Shown: positions 16,990 to 25,455 of the stretch, piece by piece | Position numbering within the stretch: the first letter of the stretch is position 1 | Layout: the number at the start of each line of letters is the position of its first letter | Origin: Corallococcus sp. NCRR | GTDB lineage: Bacteria; Myxococcota; Myxococcia; Myxococcales; Myxococcaceae | Assembly: GCF_026965535.1 (NCBI RefSeq) | Contig: NZ_CP114039.1 | Span: 2,790,001-2,854,000, forward strand | Reading direction: 5' to 3' | Length of the DNA: 64,000 nt | Translations under genes and position numbers: made by a program | The notes under the pieces: model-generated | Told to the model about the DNA's origin: nothing | Databases searched by the model: none | Seen by the model: only the letters and a program-made list of their open reading frames with translations

Positions 16990-18626
16990 GCTTGCGCACC
17001 GGGGGCTTCGTCCTCGCGGGCGTGCTGTCGCTCACGGGCTGCGCGCACACGTCCGGGGGCCTGTCGCCGGACACGCGGGGCCGGTTGGAGTCCACGCCCG
17101 GAGGCTTCCTCTCCGGCGCGGTGGAGGGCTTCGACGGGGAGCCCACCGTGCTCAACCGCAAGGACTTCATCTACGCGTTGGACTTCGCGCCGAAAGGCCA
17201 ACGCGTGGCGTACACGCGCCTGGGCGACAAGGCGTACCACGTCTCCATCTGGGACCTGGCGCCCGCCGCGGCGAAGCCCGGTGAAGCCAGCGCGCCGGTG
17301 ATGCGCGCGGATCCCTCCGTCAACGCGCAGCAGTACGACCTGGAGGGCGTGGCCTTCTCGCCGGACGGCGCGCGCGTGGCCACGGTGAGCCGCAGCGGCG
17401 CGGTGCAGCTCTTCGACGCGGCGACGGGCTCGCAGGTGGGGGCGCTCGCCACGGAGGAGCCGCTGGTGTCGGTGGCCTTCCATCCGGATGGCCGGTGGCT
17501 GGCGGTGGGCAGCGCTCAGGGGCTGGTGTCCCTGCTGTCCGTGCCGGAGCTCTCGTTCGGCGCGGAGGCGCGGCTGCACGCGGGGCCGGTGAGCGCGCTG
17601 GCGTTCGCGGCGGACGGGACGCTGTACTCGGGTGGTTGGGACGGGCACGTGCGCGCGTCGGACACGCCGGAGCAGACGCTGAAGCCGGACGTGGCGCGCA
17701 CGCACTTCGAGCGGCGCGGCGGGTTCGCGGCGGTGCAGGGCCGCGTGGACAGCGGGCCGCCGGTGGTGCTGGCGCTGGACTCACGCACGCCGGTGGTGGT
17801 GCTCACCACGGCGGCGGCCACGGCGTCCGGCATCGACGTGGCGTTCCTGAAGGACACCGTCACCGTGCCGGGCGCGCTGGGCAACACCGTGGCGCGGCTG
17901 TCGCGCGGGCGCACGCTGCGCTTCAAGCAGTTGACGCTGCCGGGCGTGGACGTGGCGGTGTGTGACGCGTGCGTGCCGCAGGGCAGCCAGGGCGTGCTGG
18001 GCGCGCCCTTCGCCGAGCGCGTGGACACGGTCTTCGACGAGACGACGGCGGAAGCGGTGCTGACGCTCAAGGGCGGCGTCCCGGAAGGGGCGGCCACGGC
18101 GACGGCGCGCGCGCTCACGCCGAAGCGGGACTTCACCTTCCCGGCGCACGTCAACGATGTCACCGTGGACGCGCGCGGCCAGCGGCTGGGCGTGGCCTTC
18201 AGCCAGGAGAAGGCGGAGCGCAACCGCACGGTGTACGAGCGCGAGCGCAAGGGCCTCCAGGAGCCCCAGGGCCCGTGGAACGCGGGCGCGCTGGTGGACG
18301 CGGCCTCCGGGCAGGTGCTGCGCAAGTGGGAGCTGCACCACGGCGTGGTGTCCACCGCGGCCATCGCGCCGGATGGGCGCTCGCTGGCGTCGGGTGGATG
18401 GGACCGGCGCGTGTATCTCTTCGCGGAAGGCGCGCCAGAGGCGAAGGGCGAGCTGGAGTTCGGCTGGTCCGTGCGGCGCGTGCGCTTCTCCCCGGAGGGG
18501 CACCAGCTGGGCGTGGCCGCGTGGACGCCGCAGAAGGCCACCGGCAGCCAGGAGAGCGACCCGGCGGCGGTGGTGGTGGACGTGCGCTATGCGTCCCCCA
18601 CCGTGGAGCCGCGAGCGGCTCAGTAG
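16986..18626 (+). CDS. WD40-like propeller lipoprotein with degenerate retropepsin-like insert
   Basis: 546 residues. The lipobox is LSLTGC (Cys19). Beta-propeller repeats are seen as FSPDGARVATVSRSGAVQLF, FHPDGRWLAVGSAQGLVSLL and later IAPDGRSLASGGWDRRVYLF. Between them, residues about 244-362 do not look like propeller blades. They read like a retropepsin-like domain, with the segment LALDSRTPVVVLTTAAATASG where active enzymes have a DTG(A) triad, and QGVLGAPF near the end. The catalytic triad position is Asp-Ser-Arg (265-267), so activity is unlikely. It is co-translated with the LpoA-like lipoprotein and overlaps the end of the convergent reductase gene by 7 bp. Confidence 0.65.
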   Translation: MSLRTGGFVLAGVLSLTGCAHTSGGLSPDTRGRLESTPGGFLSGAVEGFDGEPTVLNRKDFIYALDFAPKGQRVAYTRLGDKAYHVSIWDLAPAAAKPGEASAPVMRADPSVNAQQYDLEGVAFSPDGARVATVSRSGAVQLFDAATGSQVGALATEEPLVSVAFHPDGRWLAVGSAQGLVSLLSVPELSFGAEARLHAGPVSALAFAADGTLYSGGWDGHVRASDTPEQTLKPDVARTHFERRGGFAAVQGRVDSGPPVVLALDSRTPVVVLTTAAATASGIDVAFLKDTVTVPGALGNTVARLSRGRTLRFKQLTLPGVDVAVCDACVPQGSQGVLGAPFAERVDTVFDETTAEAVLTLKGGVPEGAATATARALTPKRDFTFPAHVNDVTVDARGQRLGVAFSQEKAERNRTVYERERKGLQEPQGPWNAGALVDAASGQVLRKWELHHGVVSTAAIAPDGRSLASGGWDRRVYLFAEGAPEAKGELEFGWSVRRVRFSPEGHQLGVAAWTPQKATGSQESDPAAVVVDVRYASPTVEPRAAQ

Positions 18627-19312
18627 TTGAGGAACACGGCGCTGCGCGGAACACCGCGCTGACCCAGCTGGGCCATCACGTCCTGCACCATGTCCTGGGG
18701 GCCGCACACGAAGGCGATGGCGTGCTCCAGCGGCTCCTCGCCCAGGTGGGACTGCACGTAGCCGGTGAGGCCCTGCCAGCCGCTGGCGCCGGGGCGGCTC
18801 ACGGTGCACAGCACGCGCACGCCGTCCTCCATCCACTGCCGCAACTCCTGCTGGTACGCGAAGCCGCCCGCCGTGCGCGCGCCGAAGTACAGCGTCACCC
18901 GGCCGTACGCGCCGCGCTCCTGGCGCACGGCCGCGATGACGGGGCGGATGGCGGAGATGCCGGAGCCGCTGGCGAACAGCAGCAGGTCGCGGCCACGCGC
19001 CTTCTCCATGGGGAAGCCGGGGCCCGCCGGACGCGTCACCTCCACGTGCGCGCCCAGGGGCAGGTGGATGAGCGCGGAGGGCAGCGAGCCTTCATCCTTC
19101 AGCAGGAACTCCCACCGCGTGCCGTTGGGGGCGGGCGGCGAGGCGATGGCGAACATGCCCGGCTGCCCACCGGGAAGGCGCAGCTGAACGTACTGTCCCG
19201 GGTGGGCGTGAGAGCCCACGAGCGGCGTGCCGCCGATGTCGAGCACCCAATCCGTGAGGCCATCCGCCGAGGGGGTGCGGGCGGTGACGGTGGCGATGTG
19301 CCAGTCGCTCAT
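18620..19312 (-). CDS. Ferredoxin-NADP reductase-like FAD/NAD(P) oxidoreductase
   Basis: 230 residues. An N-terminal FAD-binding barrel (HPGQYVQLRL, then FAIASPP, the flavin-contacting segment, here without the usual arginine) is followed by an NAD(P)-binding Rossmann half (LLLFASGSGISAIRPVI, LYFGARTAGGFAY, FVCGPQDMV). There is no 2Fe-2S motif at the C-terminus, so it is a flavin-only member, similar to electron-transfer subunits of dihydroorotate dehydrogenase and sulfhydrogenase. The partner redox protein is unknown. The ATG at 19312 is the only sensible start. Confidence 0.75.
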   Translation of the reverse strand: MSDWHIATVTARTPSADGLTDWVLDIGGTPLVGSHAHPGQYVQLRLPGGQPGMFAIASPPAPNGTRWEFLLKDEGSLPSALIHLPLGAHVEVTRPAGPGFPMEKARGRDLLLFASGSGISAIRPVIAAVRQERGAYGRVTLYFGARTAGGFAYQQELRQWMEDGVRVLCTVSRPGASGWQGLTGYVQSHLGEEPLEHAIAFVCGPQDMVQDVMAQLGQRGVPRSAVFLNY

Positions 19313-19361
19313 GGGGACTTTCTAACCCGTCCTCCTGGCGCGTGCCTGCCCTGCTAGAGTC

Positions 19362-20153
19362 GTGCCCGTGAAGACTGTGTTCTGGTTGTTCATGTTCCTC
19401 GTCGGTCTGGCCGGCGTGGTGATTCCGATCACGTACCTCTACACGGCCAGCAAGCTGCCGCGGCTGGAGAGCGAGTTCGACGTCGAGAGCCAGCTGCGCC
19501 ATCGCATCGAAGGCGACCGGATGAGCGTCCTGGTGGGCCGGATGGACCAGGGCGGCAGGGAGCGGGCGGCGGTGACGTTCACGCGGCCGGACTTCTCGCG
19601 GATGCCCAAGGACCTGGTGGCGCTCTACATCCGCCAGATGGAGTGCCCCACCTACTTCCAGACGCCGCGCGAGGATGGCCGCGCGTGGGCGTGGCGCCTG
19701 TTCGCCGGTGTGACGCTGGGCACGGCGCCCCCGGGGGACGGGGCCTGCGAGCGGCGGCTGGCCATGCGCATCGCGCGGGAGATGGGCATCGAGGGGGACC
19801 TGCAGTTGTCCGTGGCCGCGCACCGGCTGCACGCGTTCTTCCAGAAGGACCAGCTCGTCGCGTACGACCTGTCCATCATCCGCTTCGAGCGCGGCGTCGT
19901 CGGCGTGGAGGACGCGGCCCGCAAGCTGTTCCAGCGCGAGCTGGGAGAGCTCCAGCTGTCGGAGCTGGCGGAGCTGCAACTGGCGCTGCCGCCGTACGGG
20001 TATTACGGCGACATCAAGGCGTGCAAGAACGCGAGCCTCATCCGGCAGAACCGCGACCTGCTGCTGCAGGACCTGGCGGGCTACGCGCTGGTGAGCGAGG
20101 AGCGCGCGCGCAACGCCATCGCGCAGCCGGTGGCGTGCACGTCGGTGAAGTAG
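19362..20153 (+). CDS. Membrane-anchored, degenerate GT51 transglycosylase-like protein
   Basis: 263 residues with one N-terminal helix (about 5-28). The C-terminal half reads like the back end of a GT51 peptidoglycan glycosyltransferase: a G-V-x-x-AA-x-x-F segment (GVVGVEDAARKLFQRE), a LELSELAELQLALP-like helix (LQLSELAELQLALPP) and a Y-x-D-x(6)-NASLIRQNRD stretch standing for the usual arginine pair. The first GT51 motif (ED-x-x-F-x-x-H) is reduced to ECPTYF, so glycosyltransfer is doubtful. GTG at 19368 is an equally good start. A structural or regulatory role in the wall is a guess. Confidence 0.5.
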   Translation: MPVKTVFWLFMFLVGLAGVVIPITYLYTASKLPRLESEFDVESQLRHRIEGDRMSVLVGRMDQGGRERAAVTFTRPDFSRMPKDLVALYIRQMECPTYFQTPREDGRAWAWRLFAGVTLGTAPPGDGACERRLAMRIAREMGIEGDLQLSVAAHRLHAFFQKDQLVAYDLSIIRFERGVVGVEDAARKLFQRELGELQLSELAELQLALPPYGYYGDIKACKNASLIRQNRDLLLQDLAGYALVSEERARNAIAQPVACTSVK

Positions 20154-20160
20154 CGGGCGG

Positions 20161-20643
20161 TCAGCGCCGCACCTCCGAGGGCACCTGCGGAAGCCAGCCC
20201 ACCTCCAGCGCGCCCCACAGGCCCAGCAGGATGGCCTCCGCGGCGTCGTGGCGCAGCGAGGTGGGGCGGGGCGCGTGGGACCAGTCGATGACCCGCCGCG
20301 CGAGCGTGTCCGCGGCGTCCTTGGCCAGTGAGCCGCTGCGCTGCTCCCGCGCGTAGAGCAGCCGGTGGCGCCAGTCCTCCGCGGCCACGCGAAGCACGGG
20401 CAGGGCGCGGCGCAGGGCCTCGCGCTCCCAGACGTCCGCGATGGGGCCACCGCCCTCCAGCACGAGCCACGCGAGCGGGGAGGCGTCCTGGAGCACGGCG
20501 GGCACCGCGCGCTTGAGCCGCGCGTGCGTGCCGAGGTTCTGCGAGCGGTACCACTGCAGCCGCCCGTCCGCGCCGAAGCGCGCGAGCCCGCAGCGCAGGC
20601 CCAGGTCCACCGCGAGCAGCGCAGGACCTGGGGGCTCGGCCAT
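20161..20643 (-). CDS. RuvC/YqgF-fold (RNase H-like) protein
   Basis: 160 residues. The N-terminus AVDLGLRCGLARF has the RNase H-fold first strand with catalytic-position Asp13. VLEGGGP carries Glu63 at the second acidic position, and HDAAEAILLGLWG carries Asp133 in the RuvC-like H-D-A-A-E-A end motif. The three acidic positions therefore match a RuvC-type metal site. It is much closer to resolvase-like phage and bacterial RuvC relatives than to YqgF. The substrate is unknown. The gene lies downstream of, and in the same direction as, the kinase gene, with 8 bp between. Confidence 0.6.
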   Translation of the reverse strand: MAEPPGPALLAVDLGLRCGLARFGADGRLQWYRSQNLGTHARLKRAVPAVLQDASPLAWLVLEGGGPIADVWEREALRRALPVLRVAAEDWRHRLLYAREQRSGSLAKDAADTLARRVIDWSHAPRPTSLRHDAAEAILLGLWGALEVGWLPQVPSEVRR

Positions 20644-20651
20644 GGCGTGGG

Positions 20652-22376
20652 CTACTTGAGGTACTGCTGCTTCCAGCCGCGGAGCTCGCTGAGGATCTCC
20701 GTGCGGCCCGCCGCGTCGTCCGCGTTCTCCAGCCGCTTCAGTTGCCGGTCCAGGTAGTTGCGCGCGGCCTGCCGGGTGAGCCCCTTGTGGACCTTGTTGT
20801 CGGCGTACAGAGGGCTGCTCTCGACCTGGCTCACGGCGGCCATGATCTGATCCCTCACGGCGGACTCGCTCGAGGACTCCGTGCGCCGGGGCGTGGGCGG
20901 CGGGCCTTCGCGGACGGGCTTCACGGCGGCGGCCTTGGCGACGACGGGCGGCTCTTCCTTCGTCGGAGGGGGCGGCTCGGCGACGGGCTCGGGCGCCGGC
21001 TCCTGCACGGGCGCGGCGACGACCTCGGGCACGGGAGGCGGCGGAGGTTCGACCTTCGGCGCGGGAGGCGGCGTCGGGGCCGTGGCGACGGCGGGCGGAG
21101 GCGTCTCACCGCCGCGCGTGGCGATGACCACGCCCACGGCGGCGAACAGCACGGCCGCGCCCACGGCGATGGGCACGAAGCGGCGCAGGGAGGACGTCTC
21201 CTCCTGCGGCACCAGCAGGTCGTCCGGCGGGACGGGCGGCGGGACGTGGGTGGTGGGGCGGCGCGCGTCCGCGTCGCTGATGACGACCGCCGCGGCGGGG
21301 GCGGGCTTGGGCGGCGCCGAGGGCTCGACGGGGGCGGGCGCGGTGGGGTTGGTGCGCGTGGCGCGCAGGGTGCGGCGCAGCTTGGCCAGGTGCTGACGCA
21401 GGGGGTCCGCGGAGTTGGGGCGCGTCTCCGGGTCCTTGGTGAGCATCTGCAGGATGAAGGCGTCCACGGCGGGCGGCAGGTCGGGGACGAACTCCGACGG
21501 CCGGGGAGGGCGCGCCTCCACGTGCTTCATGAGCAGGTCCACCGGGGAGCTGCCGATGAAGGGCAGCCGGCCGGTGACGATTTCGAAGGTGACGACGCCC
21601 ATGGCGTACAGGTCCGTCATGGGGCCCACGGACTGGCCGCGGGCCTGCTCGGGCGCCATGTACTCCGGAGTGCCGACGACCATGTCGGTGCGCGTCTGCG
21701 CGGTGCGGCCGGTGGGGCCTTCGCCGCGCTTGGCGAGCCCGAAGTCCAGCAGCTTCACGTAGCGCGAGCCGTCCGGCTGGCGCACGAGGAAGATGTTGCT
21801 GGGCTTCAGGTCGCGGTGCACCACGCCCGCGCCGTGCGCGGCGCCCAGGGCGGCGAGCACCTCATCCAGGAGGGACAGGGCCTCCGGGACGGGGAGGCGG
21901 CCCTTCTCCGCGAGGATGGCGTCCAGCGGCTGGCCTTCCAGGTACTCCATGACGATGTACTGGCGACCGTCCGGGAGCTGGCCGAAGCCGAAGATGTCGA
22001 TGATGCCGCGGTGGCGGATGGCGTTGACGGCGCGGGCCTCCGCGAGGAGGCGGGCCACCTGTTCGGACGAGTGCGCCAGTTCGGGGCGCAGCACCTTCAC
22101 GGCGACGCGCTTGCCGATGAGCGGCTGGATGCCCTCGTAGACGAGCCCCATGCCGCCCACGCCGATGCGTGCGCGCAGCTCGTACTCGCCCAGCTTCAGG
22201 CCGATGAGGGGGTCGGTGATGGCGGTCGCTTCGGTACCGGGGTGCTCCACGATGACCTTCGGTTCCGGTGGAGTCGGCTGGAACGACGACAGCACGACGG
22301 TGCCATCGCGAGGGCACACCGCCGTCTCGGACGGAACGGTGAGGCCGCAGGTTTCGCAGATCAGCTCGGAAGACAT
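20652..22376 (-). CDS. Ser/Thr protein kinase with N-terminal zinc ribbon and membrane anchor
   Basis: 574 residues. Cys pairs CETC and CPRDG at the start suggest a small zinc ribbon. The Hanks-type kinase domain (about 65-330) has a glycine loop (IGVGGMGLVYEG), VAVKVL lysine, catalytic HRDLKPSN, DFG and a PEYMAPEQ activation segment, so it should be active. A Thr/Pro/Ala-rich linker, one membrane helix (VPIAVGAAVLFAAVGVVIA), another proline-rich linker and a helical C-terminal domain of about 80 residues (DQIMAAVSQVESS) follow. This topology places the kinase in the cytoplasm and the tail outside. GTG at 22385 is the alternative start. Confidence 0.85.
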   Translation of the reverse strand: MSSELICETCGLTVPSETAVCPRDGTVVLSSFQPTPPEPKVIVEHPGTEATAITDPLIGLKLGEYELRARIGVGGMGLVYEGIQPLIGKRVAVKVLRPELAHSSEQVARLLAEARAVNAIRHRGIIDIFGFGQLPDGRQYIVMEYLEGQPLDAILAEKGRLPVPEALSLLDEVLAALGAAHGAGVVHRDLKPSNIFLVRQPDGSRYVKLLDFGLAKRGEGPTGRTAQTRTDMVVGTPEYMAPEQARGQSVGPMTDLYAMGVVTFEIVTGRLPFIGSSPVDLLMKHVEARPPRPSEFVPDLPPAVDAFILQMLTKDPETRPNSADPLRQHLAKLRRTLRATRTNPTAPAPVEPSAPPKPAPAAAVVISDADARRPTTHVPPPVPPDDLLVPQEETSSLRRFVPIAVGAAVLFAAVGVVIATRGGETPPPAVATAPTPPPAPKVEPPPPPVPEVVAAPVQEPAPEPVAEPPPPTKEEPPVVAKAAAVKPVREGPPPTPRRTESSSESAVRDQIMAAVSQVESSPLYADNKVHKGLTRQAARNYLDRQLKRLENADDAAGRTEILSELRGWKQQYLK

Positions 22377-22482
22377 CTCCACCACGGGGGAGCGTAACAG
22401 GTGAAATCCCGGGAAGCGAAGTCAGGGCCCGAGGGTCGCCGGGCAAGCAAACAGGCACCTGCCCCCGGGTCGCGTTTTCTCA

Positions 22483-22504
22483 CCCGCTGGTGTCACACAG
22501 CGGG
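22483..22504. terminator. Possible terminator hairpin between tail-to-head minus-strand genes
   Basis: CCCGCTG and CAGCGGG form a 7-bp stem around an 8-base loop, 13 bases beyond the stop of the collagen-like gene. There is no T tract on the relevant strand. Confidence 0.3.
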
Positions 22505-22516
22505 CGATGCAGTGAG

Positions 22517-24289
22517 TCAGGGCGTTCCGGCATCCAAGACGGAACAATCCACGAGGATCTGAGCGAGCCCCGTGGGGCCCGGGTTGCCAGTACTTGCTCC
22601 GCCCTGGCCTCCAGCCCCCACGAGGATCTGCCCGTTGACGATGGTGATTCCTGCGTCACCCGCGCACCACGCGCCTACGGACGGACCTCCTGCTCCACCA
22701 CCCCCAGGGCCACCACGGCCGCCTTCTCCGCCCTTCGCTCCGTTTCCTCCGGTGCCGCCATAGACCGTGTAGACAATGCCTGCGTCATTCACGCGGAAGT
22801 TGGTGGTCGCACCCTGAGCGCCATCCCCACCCGGCCCGCCGGCTCCCCCTGCGCCTCCCGCCATCCCTTCTCCGCCGATGCCGCCCTGTCCTGCCTGGAC
22901 CTGAGACATCCCGGACAGGGTGACGCGCGAGTCGATCACAACGAGTGCGATGGACGCGCCGCCGTTGGTACCTCCACCACCGGGCAGTCCCCCACATCCG
23001 CCCGCCCCTCCGCTGCCACCAGAGCCAGCACCTGCGGTATCGCTGTCCGGCACGATGGGATCGGAGTCAGCCGCGCAGGCACCGCCACCGCCACCACCAC
23101 CGCCGCCACCGCCGGCAGGGCCTGTTTCGCCCGCTTGGCCATGCTCCGTGGAGCCGGTCGCCCAAGCCCAGACTCCCGTGAGTCCATCCAATTGTCCCAG
23201 CGCGGCGAGCCCCGAGCGTCCCGGCGCGCCTGAATCGGGCGCATCCAGGCCTGGGCCACCATCGTGGCCATTGGACGCGGAGCAATAACAGGGCTGTCCA
23301 GGGGCGGGGCAGGAGAAGGTGCCTTGCTCACCGCCCGCGCCTGCTCCGCCGCCGCGATCCGAAGGCGCACCCTTGAGACCAGGTTGCCCAGTGCCGCGAA
23401 CGAGGCCCGAGCCGCTGGCGCCTCCCGTTCGGGCGCCGCCAATGGCACAGGTATTGGTGCCACCGGACCTGCTATTCCCTGCCATCATGGGCTGCCCAGC
23501 TTGGCCCGGGGAGCCACTTCTTCCCTCTGCCCCCTGGCTTCCTGGCGAACCAGCGGCACCGGGGCCACCCAGGCCTGATTGAAGGTGGGTGGCGTACAGC
23601 GTGGTATTCGCGCTGTGCTGAACCTTGAGCACCACGGAGGCACCGCCATCGTCTCCAGCGTTCGCGGACGCGATGTTCAGCGAGTCCAGCAGCACGCCAG
23701 CCTCCGCCACGTCACGCACCGTGAACGCCAGCGTCCCACCGTCCACGAACGTGGGGGTCGTGCTCTTGAAGCGGCTCCAGTAACGGTCCACGCCGTTCCA
23801 CTGGTAGCCGCCGTGTAGCGACACGGGCGTGGTCACAACGGTCTCCGACTCGTTGTACGTCCCAACGCCCAGGTACACGTGCGTGCGTGTCGAGCCAGGA
23901 CCGGCGGCCTTGATCAACTCCAGCGCCTTGCGCAGGGTTTGCAGCGGACTCTTGTTGGAGCCGTCTTGCGAGTCGTTGCCTCGCACTGGATCCACGAAGT
24001 AGCCCGCTTCCGCCATGCCGTCCACGCCATCGCAGTTCAGGTCCCGGCCTTCGGGATCGGGCTCGTCCTCGTTGGAGACGATGATGCAGGTGGGCTCCAC
24101 CTCACCGCCGTCGCCACCATCTCCCGCGTCCGCGCCGCCATCGGTCCCGGCGTCCTCGGTCGCCTGCGGTCCGCAGCGGCCCTGCTGCTCACAGTTTTCA
24201 AAGGCCGCGTCGAAGTTGCTGCAACCGCCCGCGCTGAGCACCGCACCGAATACCGCGCCCAGCGCGCCGACCTTCCAGAGGTTCCGCAT
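22517..24289 (-). CDS. Collagen-like, glycine-rich lipoprotein
   Basis: 590 residues from MRNLWKVG. The leader ends in LSAGGC (lipobox). An acidic Asp/Gly linker is followed by a segment with YFVDPVRGNDSQDGS and SPLQTLRKALEL, the start of a DUF1565-like right-handed beta-helix (pectate-lyase-like fold). The rest is extremely glycine-rich with irregular GxP/GG runs (GPGGDGAQGATT, and 12 consecutive Gly), collagen-like but not strictly Gly-X-Y. These proteins are probably surface-exposed adhesive or structural layers. The gene is 14 bp downstream of the membrane partner gene 24304-25275. Confidence 0.65.
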   Translation of the reverse strand: MRNLWKVGALGAVFGAVLSAGGCSNFDAAFENCEQQGRCGPQATEDAGTDGGADAGDGGDGGEVEPTCIIVSNEDEPDPEGRDLNCDGVDGMAEAGYFVDPVRGNDSQDGSNKSPLQTLRKALELIKAAGPGSTRTHVYLGVGTYNESETVVTTPVSLHGGYQWNGVDRYWSRFKSTTPTFVDGGTLAFTVRDVAEAGVLLDSLNIASANAGDDGGASVVLKVQHSANTTLYATHLQSGLGGPGAAGSPGSQGAEGRSGSPGQAGQPMMAGNSRSGGTNTCAIGGARTGGASGSGLVRGTGQPGLKGAPSDRGGGAGAGGEQGTFSCPAPGQPCYCSASNGHDGGPGLDAPDSGAPGRSGLAALGQLDGLTGVWAWATGSTEHGQAGETGPAGGGGGGGGGGGACAADSDPIVPDSDTAGAGSGGSGGAGGCGGLPGGGGTNGGASIALVVIDSRVTLSGMSQVQAGQGGIGGEGMAGGAGGAGGPGGDGAQGATTNFRVNDAGIVYTVYGGTGGNGAKGGEGGRGGPGGGGAGGPSVGAWCAGDAGITIVNGQILVGAGGQGGASTGNPGPTGLAQILVDCSVLDAGTP

Positions 24290-24303
24290 GGCTTTCCCCG
24301 TGC

Positions 24304-25275
24304 TCACTGCCACGTCCCGGCGAAGCTCAAGCCACCACCCTGCGGCGTGAGCGTCACGGACGGCTGAACGTTCGTCTGCTTCACCGGCAGGAAGTACATC
24401 AGCGCGCCCGTAACAATCGCCGCCGCGCCCACCCCGATCCCCACCGCGCCAATCGTCTGCGAGCGCTTGCCGGAGTCGCGAACATCCTTCGCTTCCTCCA
24501 GGTCCGGATACTCGTTGTTGTTCAGGTCGCTGAGCTTGCTGCGCGACTGCACGAAGAACACCGTGCCCACGCCCGCGAGCACCACGCCGCCCGCCGCCGG
24601 CACCCACGCCCACTTGCGGCGTCCCGGCGTCTCCACCGTCGGCGTGTCACTCAGGCCCAGGTCCGTGGGCGGCTGCACGCCCGGCGTCAGGTCCGGCCCC
24701 GGCACCGGCTGCTTCTCGCCCGGCGTCACGTTGGGCGTCTGCTGCGCCACCGGCGGCGTCACCGGCGGCGGCGCCACCGGCTCCGGACGCAGCACCCGCA
24801 GCGTGCGCGGCACCACCACGTCCAGCGACTTGTTGAGCGCGTCCAGCACCTGGTCCTCGCTCACGCCAGGGACCGACTCCTCCACGAGCGGTGCGCCGTC
24901 CTGCGCCGTGTACACGCGCACGCCCGCCTTGTACGCGTTCAGGTACGGGCCAATCTCCGTCACCATCACCACGTCCGTCTTCGCCGCCACGCCCAGGGAC
25001 GCGATGCAGGACGGCTGCGTGCGGTTGCAGCGCATCATCGCCGTGCGCTTCTTCTTCGGCAGCGTGCGCGTCACGTCCTCCACGCGGATCACCTCCAGGC
25101 CGCGGGCCTTGAGCTGCTCGGCCACGTGCTCCTGGGCGGTTCCAACGAGGTAGCGCGGCGTTCCCCGCGTCACGTCCGTGGGCGCCAGCAACACGGTGAC
25201 GGGTTTCGCGGAGGAGTCGGGTGCGGGCGCCTGGGCGACCACCAGGGTGAGCGCGGCGAGGAAGGGGATCAACAC
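24304..25275 (-). CDS. Secreted, membrane-anchored protein (partner of the collagen-like lipoprotein)
   Basis: 323 residues from a GTG with GGAGAAAG nine bases upstream. A signal peptide (LIPFLAALTLVVAQA) is followed by an alpha/beta domain of about 150 residues in the style of TolB/CsgG-like ligand domains (TVLLAPTDVTRG, then CNRTQPSCIASLG with two Cys). Next come a Pro/Thr-rich linker, a membrane helix (VPAAGGVVLAGVGTVFFVQS), a short charged loop and a second helix (IGVGAAAIVTGALMYFLPV). No enzymatic motif is seen. Spacing makes it the first gene of the unit with the collagen-like lipoprotein. Confidence 0.55.
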   Translation of the reverse strand: MLIPFLAALTLVVAQAPAPDSSAKPVTVLLAPTDVTRGTPRYLVGTAQEHVAEQLKARGLEVIRVEDVTRTLPKKKRTAMMRCNRTQPSCIASLGVAAKTDVVMVTEIGPYLNAYKAGVRVYTAQDGAPLVEESVPGVSEDQVLDALNKSLDVVVPRTLRVLRPEPVAPPPVTPPVAQQTPNVTPGEKQPVPGPDLTPGVQPPTDLGLSDTPTVETPGRRKWAWVPAAGGVVLAGVGTVFFVQSRSKLSDLNNNEYPDLEEAKDVRDSGKRSQTIGAVGIGVGAAAIVTGALMYFLPVKQTNVQPSVTLTPQGGGLSFAGTWQ

Positions 25276-25455
25276 GGGAGCACTTTCTCCCCGACCCGCC
25301 CTCCTCGCAAGGTCAGGATTCGCGGACCCGCGTGGTGGGACAGGGCCCCACCCACCCGGGGGCGACACCGGTGTCCGGCGCCGGGCTCCCCGCGTGGATG
25401 TTTCACGGTGCCCGCGGCCCGGGAGACCCGGAGGGTCTCCCGCGCCGTCCGACGG

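Noticed and set aside
20742-22397. Long reading frame opposite the Ser/Thr kinase
   Set aside because: The product is compositionally biased (Arg/Gly/Ala/His/Leu) while the opposite strand has all kinase motifs.
22900-23600. CRISPR-like or satellite array in the glycine-rich gene
   Set aside because: Repetition is of Gly codons with irregular spacing, not of fixed repeat and spacer units.
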